NCBI RefSeq assembly: GCF_900104725.1
Contig: NZ_LT629758.1
Span: forward strand, 3,410,001-3,474,000
From: Actinoplanes derwentensis
GTDB taxonomy: Bacteria; Actinomycetota; Actinomycetes; Mycobacteriales; Micromonosporaceae
Direction: 5' to 3'
DNA length: 64,000 nt
The position numbers and the translations under genes are program-made. This document shows, piece after piece, positions 48,395 through 57,312 of this stretch. Position 1 is the first letter of the stretch, and every line of letters begins with the position of its first letter. The notes below the pieces were generated by a model. It was not told the origin of the DNA, searched no databases, and saw only the letters and a list, made by a program, of their open reading frames with translations.

Positions 48395-49054
48395 CTAGAG
48401 CGAGCCGAGTCGATACCCGAAACCGCGTTTGGTGTGGATCAACGGCGGCCCGGCGAGATCCACTTTCTGCCGCAGCCGGGAGATTAGCCGCTCGATCGCG
48501 TTGTCCCCGCGTGACTCGCCCCACACGCTGCGGGACAGCTGCTCCTTGGACAGCACCCGGCCGGCGTTGACCAGCAGGTGACGCAGCATCCGGTACTCCG
48601 CGGGAGTCACGTCGAGCTGCCGCTCCCCGCGCCACGCCTGATAGACCACCTCGTCCAGGGTCAGGTCGCGATACCGCAGCTCCGGCTGCCGTAACTGCAC
48701 TCGCACCCGGGCCAGCAACTCGGGGATCCGGCAGGGTTTCGTCACGTAGTCCTCGACCTCGGTGCCCAGCTCCGGCACCAGCGTGTCCAGGGCCTCGCAC
48801 GTGGTCATGCAGATGATCGGTGGCCGCTCGGCGAGCACCGGCCGGTGCCGGGCCAGGTCGTAGAGATCGGGGATCTCCATGTCCACCACGATCAGGTCGT
48901 AGTGCCGGGCCAGCAGTTCCGTCATCGCGTCAGTGCCGGTGGCGACCGGGGTGACCTGGTAACCGGCCGCCGACAACCGCACGGCCACCGACTCCCGCAG
49001 GTCGACGTCCGGGACGCTCAACAGCACACTCTGTTTGACCACATCGACAAGCAT
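48395..49054 (-). CDS. OmpR-family response regulator
   Basis: Two-domain regulator of about 219 residues: receiver (1-115) with phosphorylation site in LIVVDMEIPD, and C-terminal winged helix (125-219) with VTPAEYRMLRHLLVNAGRVLS and the recognition helix region DNAIERLISRLRQKV. ATG 49054 is the chosen start; ATG 49081 is in frame. It points toward the P450 operon and ends 13 bp before the direct-repeat array, making it the best candidate to bind there. No histidine kinase adjoins it. Confidence 0.9.
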   Translation of the reverse strand: MLVDVVKQSVLLSVPDVDLRESVAVRLSAAGYQVTPVATGTDAMTELLARHYDLIVVDMEIPDLYDLARHRPVLAERPPIICMTTCEALDTLVPELGTEVEDYVTKPCRIPELLARVRVQLRQPELRYRDLTLDEVVYQAWRGERQLDVTPAEYRMLRHLLVNAGRVLSKEQLSRSVWGESRGDNAIERLISRLRQKVDLAGPPLIHTKRGFGYRLGSL

Positions 49055-49117
49055 GCCGCTGATCGCCCGGCGCCGCGTCATCCACCCGCGGTATGTGGAA
49101 AGAGGCAGAATGGGCCC

Positions 49118-49789
49118 GTGACTGACACTGCGGTGGCCGACGTGATGACGGAGCTGGCGGCGCTCGCGGACCCGAAGGCACTCGTGATCAACCAGCGGAA
49201 CGGCGACGATCACGCGGTCAATCTCGGGGCGCTGCGGGCACTCGCGAAGCGGCTCAGAATCCAGCCGGAGCTGGCGGTTCGGCTCTGGGCGACGGGGGAT
49301 TCGGCGGCCCGGCTGGTGGCGCTGCTGATCTGCCGACCCAAGGGGTTCACCAGGGCGGACCTGGATCGCATGCTCCGGGAATCGCGCATACCCAAGGTGC
49401 AGGACTGGCTGGTCAACTACGTGGTGAAGAAGAGCCCGCACGCCGAGGACCTGCGGGTGGCCTGGCTCGCCGACGCCGATCCGGTGGTGGCGAGCGCCGG
49501 GTGGGCACTGACCGTCGAGCGGGTGGCGAAAAGACCGGACGGGCTAGACCTGGACCGGCTGCTCGACACGATCGAGACGGAGATGAAAGCTGCTCCGGAC
49601 CGGCTCCAGTGGGCGATGAACCACTGCCTGGCCCAGATCGGGATCTCGCACGACGGCCACCGCGTGCGGGCGCTGGACATCGGCGAACGGCTGGCGGTGC
49701 TCAAGGACTACCCGACGCCACCGGGCTGTACTTCCCCGTACGCGCCGATCTGGATCTCGGAAATGGTCCGCCGTCAGGCGGCAGGCTAG
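49118..49789 (+). CDS. DNA alkylation repair (AlkD-like) protein
   Basis: A 223-residue HEAT-like helical protein matching the alkylation-repair family: LRALAKRLRIQPELAVRLWATGDSAARLVALLI, the VQDWLVNYVVKKSPHAEDLR block, and C-terminal WAMNHCLAQIGI with LKDYPTPPGCTSPYAPIWI. Such proteins excise or bind alkylated bases, but some relatives lack glycosylase activity. GTG 49118 start; the gene is divergent from the regulator. Confidence 0.88.
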   Translation: MTDTAVADVMTELAALADPKALVINQRNGDDHAVNLGALRALAKRLRIQPELAVRLWATGDSAARLVALLICRPKGFTRADLDRMLRESRIPKVQDWLVNYVVKKSPHAEDLRVAWLADADPVVASAGWALTVERVAKRPDGLDLDRLLDTIETEMKAAPDRLQWAMNHCLAQIGISHDGHRVRALDIGERLAVLKDYPTPPGCTSPYAPIWISEMVRRQAAG

Positions 49790-49834
49790 AAATTCGGTTG
49801 CTTGGGAGGTCCACGGATCCAAAAAATCAACGCC

Positions 49835-51061
49835 ATGAGCGGTACGCCGACCAACGCCCGCAACGTCGCGGCCCTCGGAGCGCTGATGCTGGCGGCGTTC
49901 TGCTATCTGACCGTGGAGGTCCTGCCGGTCGGGCTGCTGCCGGTCATCGCTGAGGACCTCGGGGTGTCGCTGTCGGCCGTCGGGATGCTGGTCACCGGCT
50001 ACGGCCTGACCGTGGCGATCTTCTCGCTGCCGCTGACCCGGCTGCTCCGCGGTGTCCCGCGCCGGCACCTGATCACCGGGCTGCTGATCGTGTTCGTGGT
50101 GTCCACCGCGGTCACGGTCACCGGCGGCGGCTATCCGGTGTTGCTCGGCGGCCGGGTGGTGACCGCGCTGTCCCAGTCGGTGTTCTGGGCGGTCGCCGCG
50201 CCCGCCGCCACCGCCCTGTTCGCGCCCCGGCTGCGGGGACGGGCCGTCGCCGCGGTGTTCGGTGGATCGTCGCTCGCCCCGGTGCTGGGCGTGCCGGCCG
50301 CCACCTGGCTCGGCCAGCAGGCCGGCTGGCGGGTCGCGTTCCTGGCCGTCGCCGGGCTCGCCCTGGTCGCGACGGCCGGAGTGGCGCTGCTGCTGCCGAC
50401 CAGTTCGCCCGGCGCGGGTCACGCCGCGGTCGGTTCGGCACCCGACCCGCGATCGTTCCGGCTGCTGCTCGTCGTCGTCGCGATCACGATCACCGGCGTG
50501 TTCACCGCCTACACCTATCTGACGCCCTACCTGACCGAGGTGGCCGGATTCGCCGCCGGGTCCGTCAGCTTCATTCTGATGGCGTACGGGGTGGCCGGGC
50601 TCGGTGGTGTGGCAGTAGCGGGCTACCTGTCCGATCGGGCGCCTCGCACGTCCGTACTCCTGCCGGTGGGTCTTCTCGCCGTCATCTCGCTGGGTCTCTG
50701 GCTCGCCGCCCACCAGCAGGCCGCGGTGATCGTGCTGGTGTCGCTCTGGGGTTTCGCCCTGCCGCAGGTGCCGTCCGCGTTCCAGAGTCGCGTCCTGGTG
50801 ATCGCGCCCGGAGCCACCGACATGGCGTCGGCCATGCTGTCGTCCGCGTTCAACCTGGGTATCGCCGGTGGCGCGGCCCTCGGCGGGGCACTGCTCCCCC
50901 ACGGTGGGGTACGCGGTGACTACCTGATCGGCGGGCTGCTGGTGGCGGTCGCGTTCGCGGTGCTGGCGATCTTCTCCAGACCCGTTCGGGGCACCGCTTT
51001 GGCACCCGTGACAGCGGTGGAGAAAGATGTTCCGGGTGAATCCCGTAGGCCGTGGCCGTAG
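49835..51061 (+). CDS. MFS drug/sugar exporter (DHA1 type)
   Basis: Major facilitator of 408 residues with 12 hydrophobic segments. LPLTRLLRGVPRR provides the loop 2-3 region, and GRVVTALSQSVFWAV and APVLGVPAATWLGQQAGWRVAF are typical DHA1 blocks of the AraJ/YdhP-like branch. It exports small molecules using the proton gradient; the substrate is unknown. ATG 49835 is preferred over an in-frame TTG at 49802, although the visible GGGAGG lies about 30 bp before it. It overlaps the next gene by 35 bp. Confidence 0.88.
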   Translation: MSGTPTNARNVAALGALMLAAFCYLTVEVLPVGLLPVIAEDLGVSLSAVGMLVTGYGLTVAIFSLPLTRLLRGVPRRHLITGLLIVFVVSTAVTVTGGGYPVLLGGRVVTALSQSVFWAVAAPAATALFAPRLRGRAVAAVFGGSSLAPVLGVPAATWLGQQAGWRVAFLAVAGLALVATAGVALLLPTSSPGAGHAAVGSAPDPRSFRLLLVVVAITITGVFTAYTYLTPYLTEVAGFAAGSVSFILMAYGVAGLGGVAVAGYLSDRAPRTSVLLPVGLLAVISLGLWLAAHQQAAVIVLVSLWGFALPQVPSAFQSRVLVIAPGATDMASAMLSSAFNLGIAGGAALGGALLPHGGVRGDYLIGGLLVAVAFAVLAIFSRPVRGTALAPVTAVEKDVPGESRRPWP

Positions 51062-51902
51062 AAAGCAATCGTCTCGCCGATCCGGTGGACAGCAGGTGCT
51101 GCGCACCGTGGCACCCGCCCCCGAACCGTGCGACTGCCCCGGCTGCTCCGGCGCCGAACTGGACCCGGCCGCACTGATCGACGACCTGATCGACGGCGGC
51201 GCCACCCTGCTCGGCATCGAGGACCCCCTCGAGGCCGAACTGTTCGCGGCCAACCTGCTCGCCCTCGGTAACCAGGCCGGTGAAGGCTTCGCCGAAGCGC
51301 TGGCCGGCGGCATCATCCCCGCGCTGGAGGAGATCGGCTCCCCGGAGGCGCTCGCTGTGCTGCACGCGGTCGCCGCGCTGGAGGAGGGCACGGCCGCCGC
51401 CGACGCCGCCGCGCGACTGACCGGGTCCGGGGTCCCGTCCCCCGGCTGGGCCGCCGAACTGCGCCAGCCGGTGGAGGCCGAGGTGTTCCTACGGTTCGCC
51501 GACACCGGCGAAAATCTGTCGGTACTGGTCGCCACGTTCTCCCGGGCCGGCCGCTCGCACGGCTTCTCGGTCAACGTCGTGCACGGTGACTGCCATTCGG
51601 CCACCGAGATCCTGCTCTTCCCCGGCACCGTCCTGGACCAGGTCATCGACATGATCCAGAACAACGAGGGCGCCCGCGACCTGGTGATCACCCGCTCGTC
51701 ACCGGACCCGGAGTCGTTCCGCTGGGAGACCGAACGCGCCCTGAACGCCCGCGCCGACCACGACCAGGACACCGACGAACCCGCCGAAGCCGACCCGGCC
51801 GACGAGGAATCCCCCGACTACCACCTGTCGGCCGAGCTGCTACGCGCCCGCCTGCGCCTGCTCCCGGCCCCGTCCCGCCCACCGGCCCGACACGGCGACT
51901 GA
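51027..51902 (+). CDS. Hypothetical protein with N-terminal cysteine cluster
   Basis: Unrecognised protein of 291 residues. A basic N-terminus (1-22) is followed by CDCPGC (35-40), a cysteine cluster that may bind metal. Next come a helical domain rich in Ala/Leu/Glu (45-145), a mixed domain (150-235) with VLVATFSRAGRSHGFSV, and an acidic Asp/Glu tail. ATG 51027 has GGAG 6 bp upstream and starts 35 bp inside the MFS gene; a later GTG at 51096 is possible. A terminator follows directly. Plasmid- or phage-associated relatives may exist but cannot be named. Confidence 0.75.
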   Translation: MFRVNPVGRGRRKQSSRRSGGQQVLRTVAPAPEPCDCPGCSGAELDPAALIDDLIDGGATLLGIEDPLEAELFAANLLALGNQAGEGFAEALAGGIIPALEEIGSPEALAVLHAVAALEEGTAAADAAARLTGSGVPSPGWAAELRQPVEAEVFLRFADTGENLSVLVATFSRAGRSHGFSVNVVHGDCHSATEILLFPGTVLDQVIDMIQNNEGARDLVITRSSPDPESFRWETERALNARADHDQDTDEPAEADPADEESPDYHLSAELLRARLRLLPAPSRPPARHGD

Positions 51903-51911
51903 CCCCCGCTG

Positions 51912-51944
51912 TGGTGGTGGCTCCTCCGTCGAGCCACCACCACG
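51912..51944. terminator. Bidirectional hairpin terminator
   Basis: A perfect 13-bp stem (51912-51924 with 51932-51944) and 7-nt loop between convergent genes ending at 51902 and 52004. A partial third copy of the GAGCCACCACC arm occurs near 51980. Confidence 0.75.
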
Positions 51945-52003
51945 GCGAGGTTCGGGAAGCCGCCACCGCGACGAGGCCGCAGAGCCACCACCGCCCGTGC
52001 GGA

Positions 52004-55000
52004 TCAGGCGGTGACCTCGGTCAGGTCCCGGATGATCTCGGAGACGGCCACCGGGTCGAGGGAGTTCAGCGTGAGTTCGCCCTTGTCTCGCCACCAGCTG
52101 CCGGCACCGTCGTACAGCACCACCGACTCCAGTTTCTGGTCGGGGAAGTAGGTGACCTCCCCGACGGAGACACCGGGCTCGATGTGGATCGCGACGACCC
52201 GGCCCGGAGCGATCGTCTTCTCGATCACCGACTGGACCCCGCCGTCCTGTGGGGATTCGCGTCGCCAGCCGCGCCGTTCCAGTGCGAGCAGCTTGGTCGT
52301 CGGCACCTGGACACCTTCGAACCGCCGCAATCTGGCGCCGTCCGCCTCCGCCGGGGTCAGCGTAAAGGTGGCCCGTCCGAGCTGCGGAAACGGCTGCAGG
52401 ATCTCGTAGTCGGCGAACACCTCGGCCCACCCGGCAGCCGCCACCGGATCCAGCTGGAGCGAATGCGCGATCCCGACGATCTCGTCGTCGCCGAGGGTGG
52501 CCGGTTCGTCGTCGACGGTAGCCAGGGTGCGGTCCTCGGCAATCCGCAGCGAACCCGTGACCGTGCCACCGACGCCACCACCGCCGTCGTCGAAGCGGGC
52601 CCACACCAGTCGGCGGACGATGTGCCAGAGCAGCGGATGACCGGCGAACAGTGCCCGGAACTCGGCGCCGGTCCAGCGACGGCCGGTGACCATCGCCTGT
52701 TCCAGACGGCGGACCTGCTCGGACGCGACCGTGCGTACGTCCTTCTTCAGTGCGGCGAACCGCTGGTAGGAGGCGGTAGCCAACTCCGTGTCGTCGCGGA
52801 CACCCGGCTTGGGCAGCGTTTTGAGACGTTTCCCGGACTCGTCGGTGACGTACGGCCGCAACTGCTCGTCGAACCCGACCACGAACCGACGCGGGCCGTA
52901 GTCGAGCCGCAGGCTGCCGTCGGCGTCCAGCCCGAAGTCGGGGACCAGCCGGTCGGCGAGTTGCTCACTGGTGAGCCCGAGACCGTCGGCGACCTCGTCC
53001 ATCTTGGCGACGGCCGCCGTCTTGAGGCCCTTGAACCTGGCCCGCTGCGAAATCCGGTGCAGGTGCATGAGGGCGACATCGGTGCCGATCGCGGCGAGCA
53101 CGGTCACCCCGCTGACCGCCTTGGCATGGCCACCCTCACCGGGCCAGGCCAGGATCAGCGGGGCGAGACGGCGGACCGTATCGTCGTCACCGATCAGCCC
53201 CAGCGCGTCGAGAGCCCAGTTCTCCTTGGCGACGGCTCCCGCCGACTGCCACTGCTGAAACAGTGCCCACCCGAACTCGGCGAGGTCAGCCGGTTCGACA
53301 GCGTCACGGACGATCTCCACACCGGCGTACGGATCACCGGGCTTACTGATCATCAGAATGGTCACCAGATTGCCGGCGGCGTCGGCCGGCAGCACCCCGG
53401 AACCGTCCCGCAACCGCACCGGTGGCAGCAGCGCGGGAGCCGCCCAGGCCGGAATCACCGGCATCCGTGCCGGCAACATCGCCAGCGGATCAGTCGCCAG
53501 CAGCACCTCAACCCCGGCGGCGACTCCAGCCCGAAGCCCCGCAACGTCATCGGCCGGGAGACCCGCGACGTCTGCAGCTCCAAGATCCACACCGGCGTCG
53601 GCCCGGGGATCTGCGCCGACTCCGGCTCCGAGACCCGCGACGCCCGGAAGGCCGAAAGCCGAAACGGCGGCCCGAATGTGCTCGGTATGGCCGTTGGCGT
53701 GCAGAGTGAGCAGCGCCCGCTCGGCCTGCCGGCGCTCGGTGCCCGCCTTCCCCAGCGCGGCCGGGATCAGCGCCCGAGCCGCCTCCGCCGGATGCCGCAG
53801 CAGCCACGCGAGGGCGATCCGGCGCGCCGCCTTGAGCCGGGCCAGCCAGTCCGCCATCTGCACGGCCACCTCGGGCGAGGAGAACGGCATCAGCAACGGC
53901 CCGTACTCCACCGGATTGACCCGGGCAGCGGTCAACAGCACCGGCGTCGCGTCGGCGCCGAACCGCACACCCGTCAGCCGCAGCCCGGCGGTGGCATCCC
54001 ACAGGTAGCGCGGATTCCACCGGGTGAGGACCGGGCGAACGATCTCCTCCGGCGCCTGGGTGAACAACGCCGTCGCATGGGCCGACGGGGCCCGGTCGTC
54101 GACGATTCGCTCCGCGAGTTTCGCCCAGTCGGCCCCGCTGTAGGGGCCGGTGGCCGCCGGAGTCCGGGCCCACTGCTCCCGCTCATCCGGCAGCCAGCTC
54201 ACCGACGGCTCGTCCGCGCAGGTCAGCCCGGTGATCACCGGGGGTTTGCCGGTCTTGGCGCGACGCTGCCACGGCGGTTCGGCGAGAACACCCGGCAGCG
54301 CCGACACCGGCGCCGCCACCACCGTGGCGGCAGCACTCACGATGGCCTCGATCCGGGCGGCAGCCGCCGGACTCAGTCCGGGCCGGACCTGCTCGACCAG
54401 GTCGAGGTGGCCCAGCACATGGGTGTGCAGCAGCTCGGCGACAGCCCGTTCGCCGCCGTGCTCGGCCAGGATCCGCATCGCACGGGACGGGAAACGGGTG
54501 GCCGCGTCCAGCAGCGCCGGTCTCACGTTGCGGACGGTGATCCGCTCGACCAGACCGCGCATCACCTCATCACCGGGCAGCGTGGCCAGCACCGACAGCA
54601 ACCAGCGCTCGACAGCCACCCCGAGGAGGCTGACGTCCCGGTCGTACCACCGGAACATCGCCGGTGCGGCCGCCGCACCCAGCCCGTCGACCAGCGAATA
54701 CACCGCACCGTGCCGGCGCAGCAGACTCCAGTGGTTGGTCAGCCCGGCCAGCGCCTCGGCCTGTTCGCCCGTGCCCGCGGCGTAGATCAGCATGCCGGCC
54801 CGGACCGCGTCGGCACCGGCGACCGCCGCCGCCACGTCGGGCTCCACCCAGTCGGCTCGCGGCACCAGTACCGAACAGGCCACCCGGGTCTCCGGCAGCC
54901 CGGACCGGAACGGCTCCAGCGCGGCCTGCACCTGCTCGAACTCCTCCTCGGGCGCCGCGGCCAGCGCGGCCCGGACCCGCAGCAGGATCCGGAACGGGGC

Positions 55001-55504
55001 GTCGGACCGTCCGGGTGGACTCGACTCACCGGGCTTCAGGTGGCGCACCCCGCGCGTGGCGCTGGCCCAGTACCGATGGTGTGGTGGGGCGGTGTCGTCG
55101 AGGACCACCAGCGACATCAGCTCCACCGCGGCCACCGCGGCGAACGCCAGGTCACGCTCACTGATCCACAGGTCGGCGAACCTCACCATGTCCTCGGAGT
55201 GAGCCATCTGGCCACTGGCCAGCAGCATGGCGATCGCGGCCGCCCCGAGCGGCGGCGCGTCCCGGCTGTCGTGCCGCCAGGCCAGCGCGGCGACCCGAAC
55301 CGCTTCCTCGGTGGTGCCGGCGTCCAGCATCCCGGTCACCTCGCCGGGGTCCGTGCCGGCCAGAAGCCGCTGGACCAGCGCGCGGGCCTCCGGATCGGGG
55401 ACGAACGGCTTGACCCCCACACTGCCCCGCCGTGGCGTCCGCTGTTTCAGCCAGACCGGCGGGACCACCAACGTGGCCTCGTCGACAACCTCGAACCGCT
55501 GCAT
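52004..55504 (-). CDS. DUF4132 domain protein with HEAT-like helices
   Basis: A giant soluble protein of 1166 residues. The C-terminal third (about 800-1166) matches the DUF4132 family (MolR-like): LKTAAVAKMDEVADGLGL, LDYGPRRFVVGFDEQLRPYV, FRALFAGHPLLWHIVRRLVW and a WAEVFADYEILQPFPQLGR segment. The middle is HEAT-like helical repeats. A low-complexity Gly/Ala/Val/Asp stretch at about 612-667 looks like an expandable linker. Function is not established for the family. It is alone on its strand, ending at a bidirectional terminator. Confidence 0.85.
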   Translation of the reverse strand: MQRFEVVDEATLVVPPVWLKQRTPRRGSVGVKPFVPDPEARALVQRLLAGTDPGEVTGMLDAGTTEEAVRVAALAWRHDSRDAPPLGAAAIAMLLASGQMAHSEDMVRFADLWISERDLAFAAVAAVELMSLVVLDDTAPPHHRYWASATRGVRHLKPGESSPPGRSDAPFRILLRVRAALAAAPEEEFEQVQAALEPFRSGLPETRVACSVLVPRADWVEPDVAAAVAGADAVRAGMLIYAAGTGEQAEALAGLTNHWSLLRRHGAVYSLVDGLGAAAAPAMFRWYDRDVSLLGVAVERWLLSVLATLPGDEVMRGLVERITVRNVRPALLDAATRFPSRAMRILAEHGGERAVAELLHTHVLGHLDLVEQVRPGLSPAAAARIEAIVSAAATVVAAPVSALPGVLAEPPWQRRAKTGKPPVITGLTCADEPSVSWLPDEREQWARTPAATGPYSGADWAKLAERIVDDRAPSAHATALFTQAPEEIVRPVLTRWNPRYLWDATAGLRLTGVRFGADATPVLLTAARVNPVEYGPLLMPFSSPEVAVQMADWLARLKAARRIALAWLLRHPAEAARALIPAALGKAGTERRQAERALLTLHANGHTEHIRAAVSAFGLPGVAGLGAGVGADPRADAGVDLGAADVAGLPADDVAGLRAGVAAGVEVLLATDPLAMLPARMPVIPAWAAPALLPPVRLRDGSGVLPADAAGNLVTILMISKPGDPYAGVEIVRDAVEPADLAEFGWALFQQWQSAGAVAKENWALDALGLIGDDDTVRRLAPLILAWPGEGGHAKAVSGVTVLAAIGTDVALMHLHRISQRARFKGLKTAAVAKMDEVADGLGLTSEQLADRLVPDFGLDADGSLRLDYGPRRFVVGFDEQLRPYVTDESGKRLKTLPKPGVRDDTELATASYQRFAALKKDVRTVASEQVRRLEQAMVTGRRWTGAEFRALFAGHPLLWHIVRRLVWARFDDGGGGVGGTVTGSLRIAEDRTLATVDDEPATLGDDEIVGIAHSLQLDPVAAAGWAEVFADYEILQPFPQLGRATFTLTPAEADGARLRRFEGVQVPTTKLLALERRGWRRESPQDGGVQSVIEKTIAPGRVVAIHIEPGVSVGEVTYFPDQKLESVVLYDGAGSWWRDKGELTLNSLDPVAVSEIIRDLTEVTA

Positions 55505-55625
55505 TTCCAGCCCTCACCCACGCATGCCGACATCACCCCCGGCGACCGTCGTCGATCGCCGAGGTGCCACGCACGCTATCGCCCGGGTACGACAAAACCT
55601 GAGGACCGCCGACGACGGTACGAGG

Positions 55626-55916
55626 TCAGAGCGCCACCGGATAGATCTCGGTCCGGGCGACGGCCGCGTCTCTCCGCGCCGTCATCGCCGTCCGGCGTTC
55701 GTCGGCCAGGAACCCGTCGTAACCGGCCTGGCCGCCGAATTCGATCAGCTGGATCTCGGCCGGTGCGGCGTCGGCGGCGCCGGGAAGCGTGCGGGCGCGT
55801 TGCAGCAGCCGCCCGTCATGGTCGGCGAGCAAGGTCAACACCGCGTTCTCGTACGCCTCCAGAGCCTGCTCCTGGCCCGGCCGCGCCCACAACAGCACAC
55901 ATAGTCGAATCGTCAC
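55626..55916 (-). CDS. Small DUF1330-like (dimeric alpha/beta barrel) protein
   Basis: A 96-residue protein with the ferredoxin-like pattern of DUF1330: IRLCVLLWARPGQEQALEAYENAVL, then a DHDGRLLQRARTLP strand and AEIQLIEFGGQAGYDGFLADE. These small proteins form dimeric barrels of unknown function. GTG 55916 is used; the frame extends upstream across the next gene. It lies 37 bp downstream of the candidate toxin-antitoxin pair. Confidence 0.75.
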   Translation of the reverse strand: MTIRLCVLLWARPGQEQALEAYENAVLTLLADHDGRLLQRARTLPGAADAAPAEIQLIEFGGQAGYDGFLADERRTAMTARRDAAVARTEIYPVAL

Positions 55917-55953
55917 GCCGCCATGCGTACCGGCAAGTGGGTCTTGTCGTTGG

Positions 55954-56277
55954 TCAAGCGGCGTGACCGGTCTGGGCCGCATGCGCTATCGCCCGGCGCA
56001 GCACCGACACCGACACGGTCAGATCGCCGGCCATCTCGGTGAGGCCCAGTTCGATCCATTCCCGGACCAGCTGCGAGTACGGCACTCCGGCCTGGTCGGC
56101 GGCGGCCCTGATCCGCTGGGCCAGCATCGGCGGCACCCGGATGCCGAGCGGCACCATCGGCTCGGCATCCGGCACCGGCGGGGCCTGCACCGGAACCGAC
56201 TCGTGGTAGGTGACGTCCCCGGCCGCGAACGCCGCCGCCGCCGCCGAGATCTGATCGTCGTTGTATTGAACGCTCAT
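55954..56277 (-). CDS. Candidate antitoxin (CopG/BrnA-like)
   Basis: A 107-residue protein. The first 40 residues are flexible, and the C-terminal part (about 44-100) reads as a ribbon-helix-helix or omega-type binding region: PLGIRVPPMLAQRIRAAADQ followed by VPYSQLVREWIELGL. Its ATG overlaps the stop of the upstream toxin-like gene (ATGA), the arrangement of BrnT-BrnA pairs where the toxin comes first. It likely neutralises the toxin and represses the pair. Confidence 0.6.
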   Translation of the reverse strand: MSVQYNDDQISAAAAAFAAGDVTYHESVPVQAPPVPDAEPMVPLGIRVPPMLAQRIRAAADQAGVPYSQLVREWIELGLTEMAGDLTVSVSVLRRAIAHAAQTGHAA

Positions 56278-56549
56278 GATTCGTCCGCCTCCCAGGTCTT
56301 GAACCGCACCAGTTCCTCCGGGGTCATCTCACGGGCGCCGATGATCTGCTGCCGATGCCCGCCGAGCAGCCGAACGGCCACCACGAGCGGCCGGCCGTCC
56401 CCGGTGCGCCCACTGATCGTCAGGAAGTGCACACCGGCGCTCTCCGCGGCCAACGGCAGTCGCCGCTGCGCCGAGAGCACCTGGGTGACCTCCTGCGATT
56501 CGATGTCGCGCAGCCGGGCCAGCGCCTCCGTCAGCCATTCATACCCCAC
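56274..56549 (-). CDS. Candidate toxin (BrnT/DUF4258-like)
   Basis: A 91-residue protein. N-terminal GYEWLTEALARLRDIESQEV, central strands with VHFLTISGRTGDGRPLVVAVRLL, and C-terminal QQIIGAREMTPEELVRFKTWE, which mirrors the ISAR-x-(M/T)-E pattern of BrnT-family ribonucleases. Coupled to the candidate antitoxin by a 4-bp overlap. Toxic activity is inferred from pattern and layout only; a weakened relative is possible because overall similarity looks low. Confidence 0.55.
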   Translation of the reverse strand: MGYEWLTEALARLRDIESQEVTQVLSAQRRLPLAAESAGVHFLTISGRTGDGRPLVVAVRLLGGHRQQIIGAREMTPEELVRFKTWEADES

Positions 56550-56625
56550 TTCGCCAGCGTAAGACGTTCGTCAGACGCCGTCCAACCCCGTACCGGCAAA
56601 TCCGGCGAACCGATAGCCTGACCGC

Positions 56626-57279
56626 ATGCCGGAAACGTTCGTGCGGGGTGAGGTCGTCTACCTGCGACATTGGCAGCGGGACCGGCTGGGGATGGTGGTT
56701 CCGCAGCGAGTGGTCGAGGACCGCGGTGACGCGGTGGTGCTGTGGGTGGCGGCCGGCACCCGGGGCTGGCATTTCAACATGCCGGACGGGCGGGGCATCA
56801 CCGCGACGCCGCTCCCGGAGTGGTCGTCGTCGGAGCGGGTGCCCGCGCCGCACACGATCGGTCACGGGGCGCTGACCTGGGTGCCGCGCGGGCGCGACTA
56901 CTCGATTCGCTGGTTCTTCACCCCGGAGGGACATTTCTACCGGTGGTACGGCAATCTCGAAGCGCCGTCGGTGACCTGGCGGGACGGCGACCTGGCCGGG
57001 GTCGACACCACCGACTGGGATCTCGACGTGGTGATCGATCCGGACCGCACGTGGCGGTGGAAGGACGAGGAGGAGTTCGCCGACCGGCTGGCGATGCCGG
57101 ACTCCTACTGGGTCGACGACGAGGACCGGGTGCGCCGGGCCGGCAAGGAGATCGTGGCGCTGGTCGAGGCGGGCGCGTTCCCGTTCGACGGCACCTGGTG
57201 CGACTTCACCCCGGACCCGTCCTGGCCGGCGACACCGGGCGACCTACCACCCGGCTGGGACCGGGGGCGGCCCGCCTGA
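56626..57279 (+). CDS. DUF402 domain protein (FomD-like)
   Basis: A 217-residue protein of the DUF402 family. The core contains NMPDGRGIT, FFTPEGHFYRWYGNLEAPSVTWRDG, the acidic DTTDWDLDVVIDPD block and WKDEEEFADRLA, supplying the metal-binding acidic residues of the family. Some members (FomD, YgaC) hydrolyse nucleotide-linked phosphates. Ends with a Trp-rich Pro tail. Divergent from the toxin-like gene. Confidence 0.88.
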   Translation: MPETFVRGEVVYLRHWQRDRLGMVVPQRVVEDRGDAVVLWVAAGTRGWHFNMPDGRGITATPLPEWSSSERVPAPHTIGHGALTWVPRGRDYSIRWFFTPEGHFYRWYGNLEAPSVTWRDGDLAGVDTTDWDLDVVIDPDRTWRWKDEEEFADRLAMPDSYWVDDEDRVRRAGKEIVALVEAGAFPFDGTWCDFTPDPSWPATPGDLPPGWDRGRPA

Positions 57280-57312
57280 CCCCCGCCGGGGTTCGGCACG
57301 GTTCCGGCGGTC

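Noticed and set aside
51911..55966. A 1351-codon open frame on the plus strand
   Set aside because: It is antisense to the DUF4132 gene, is Pro/Arg/His-rich and has no recognisable domain; long antisense frames are common at this GC content.
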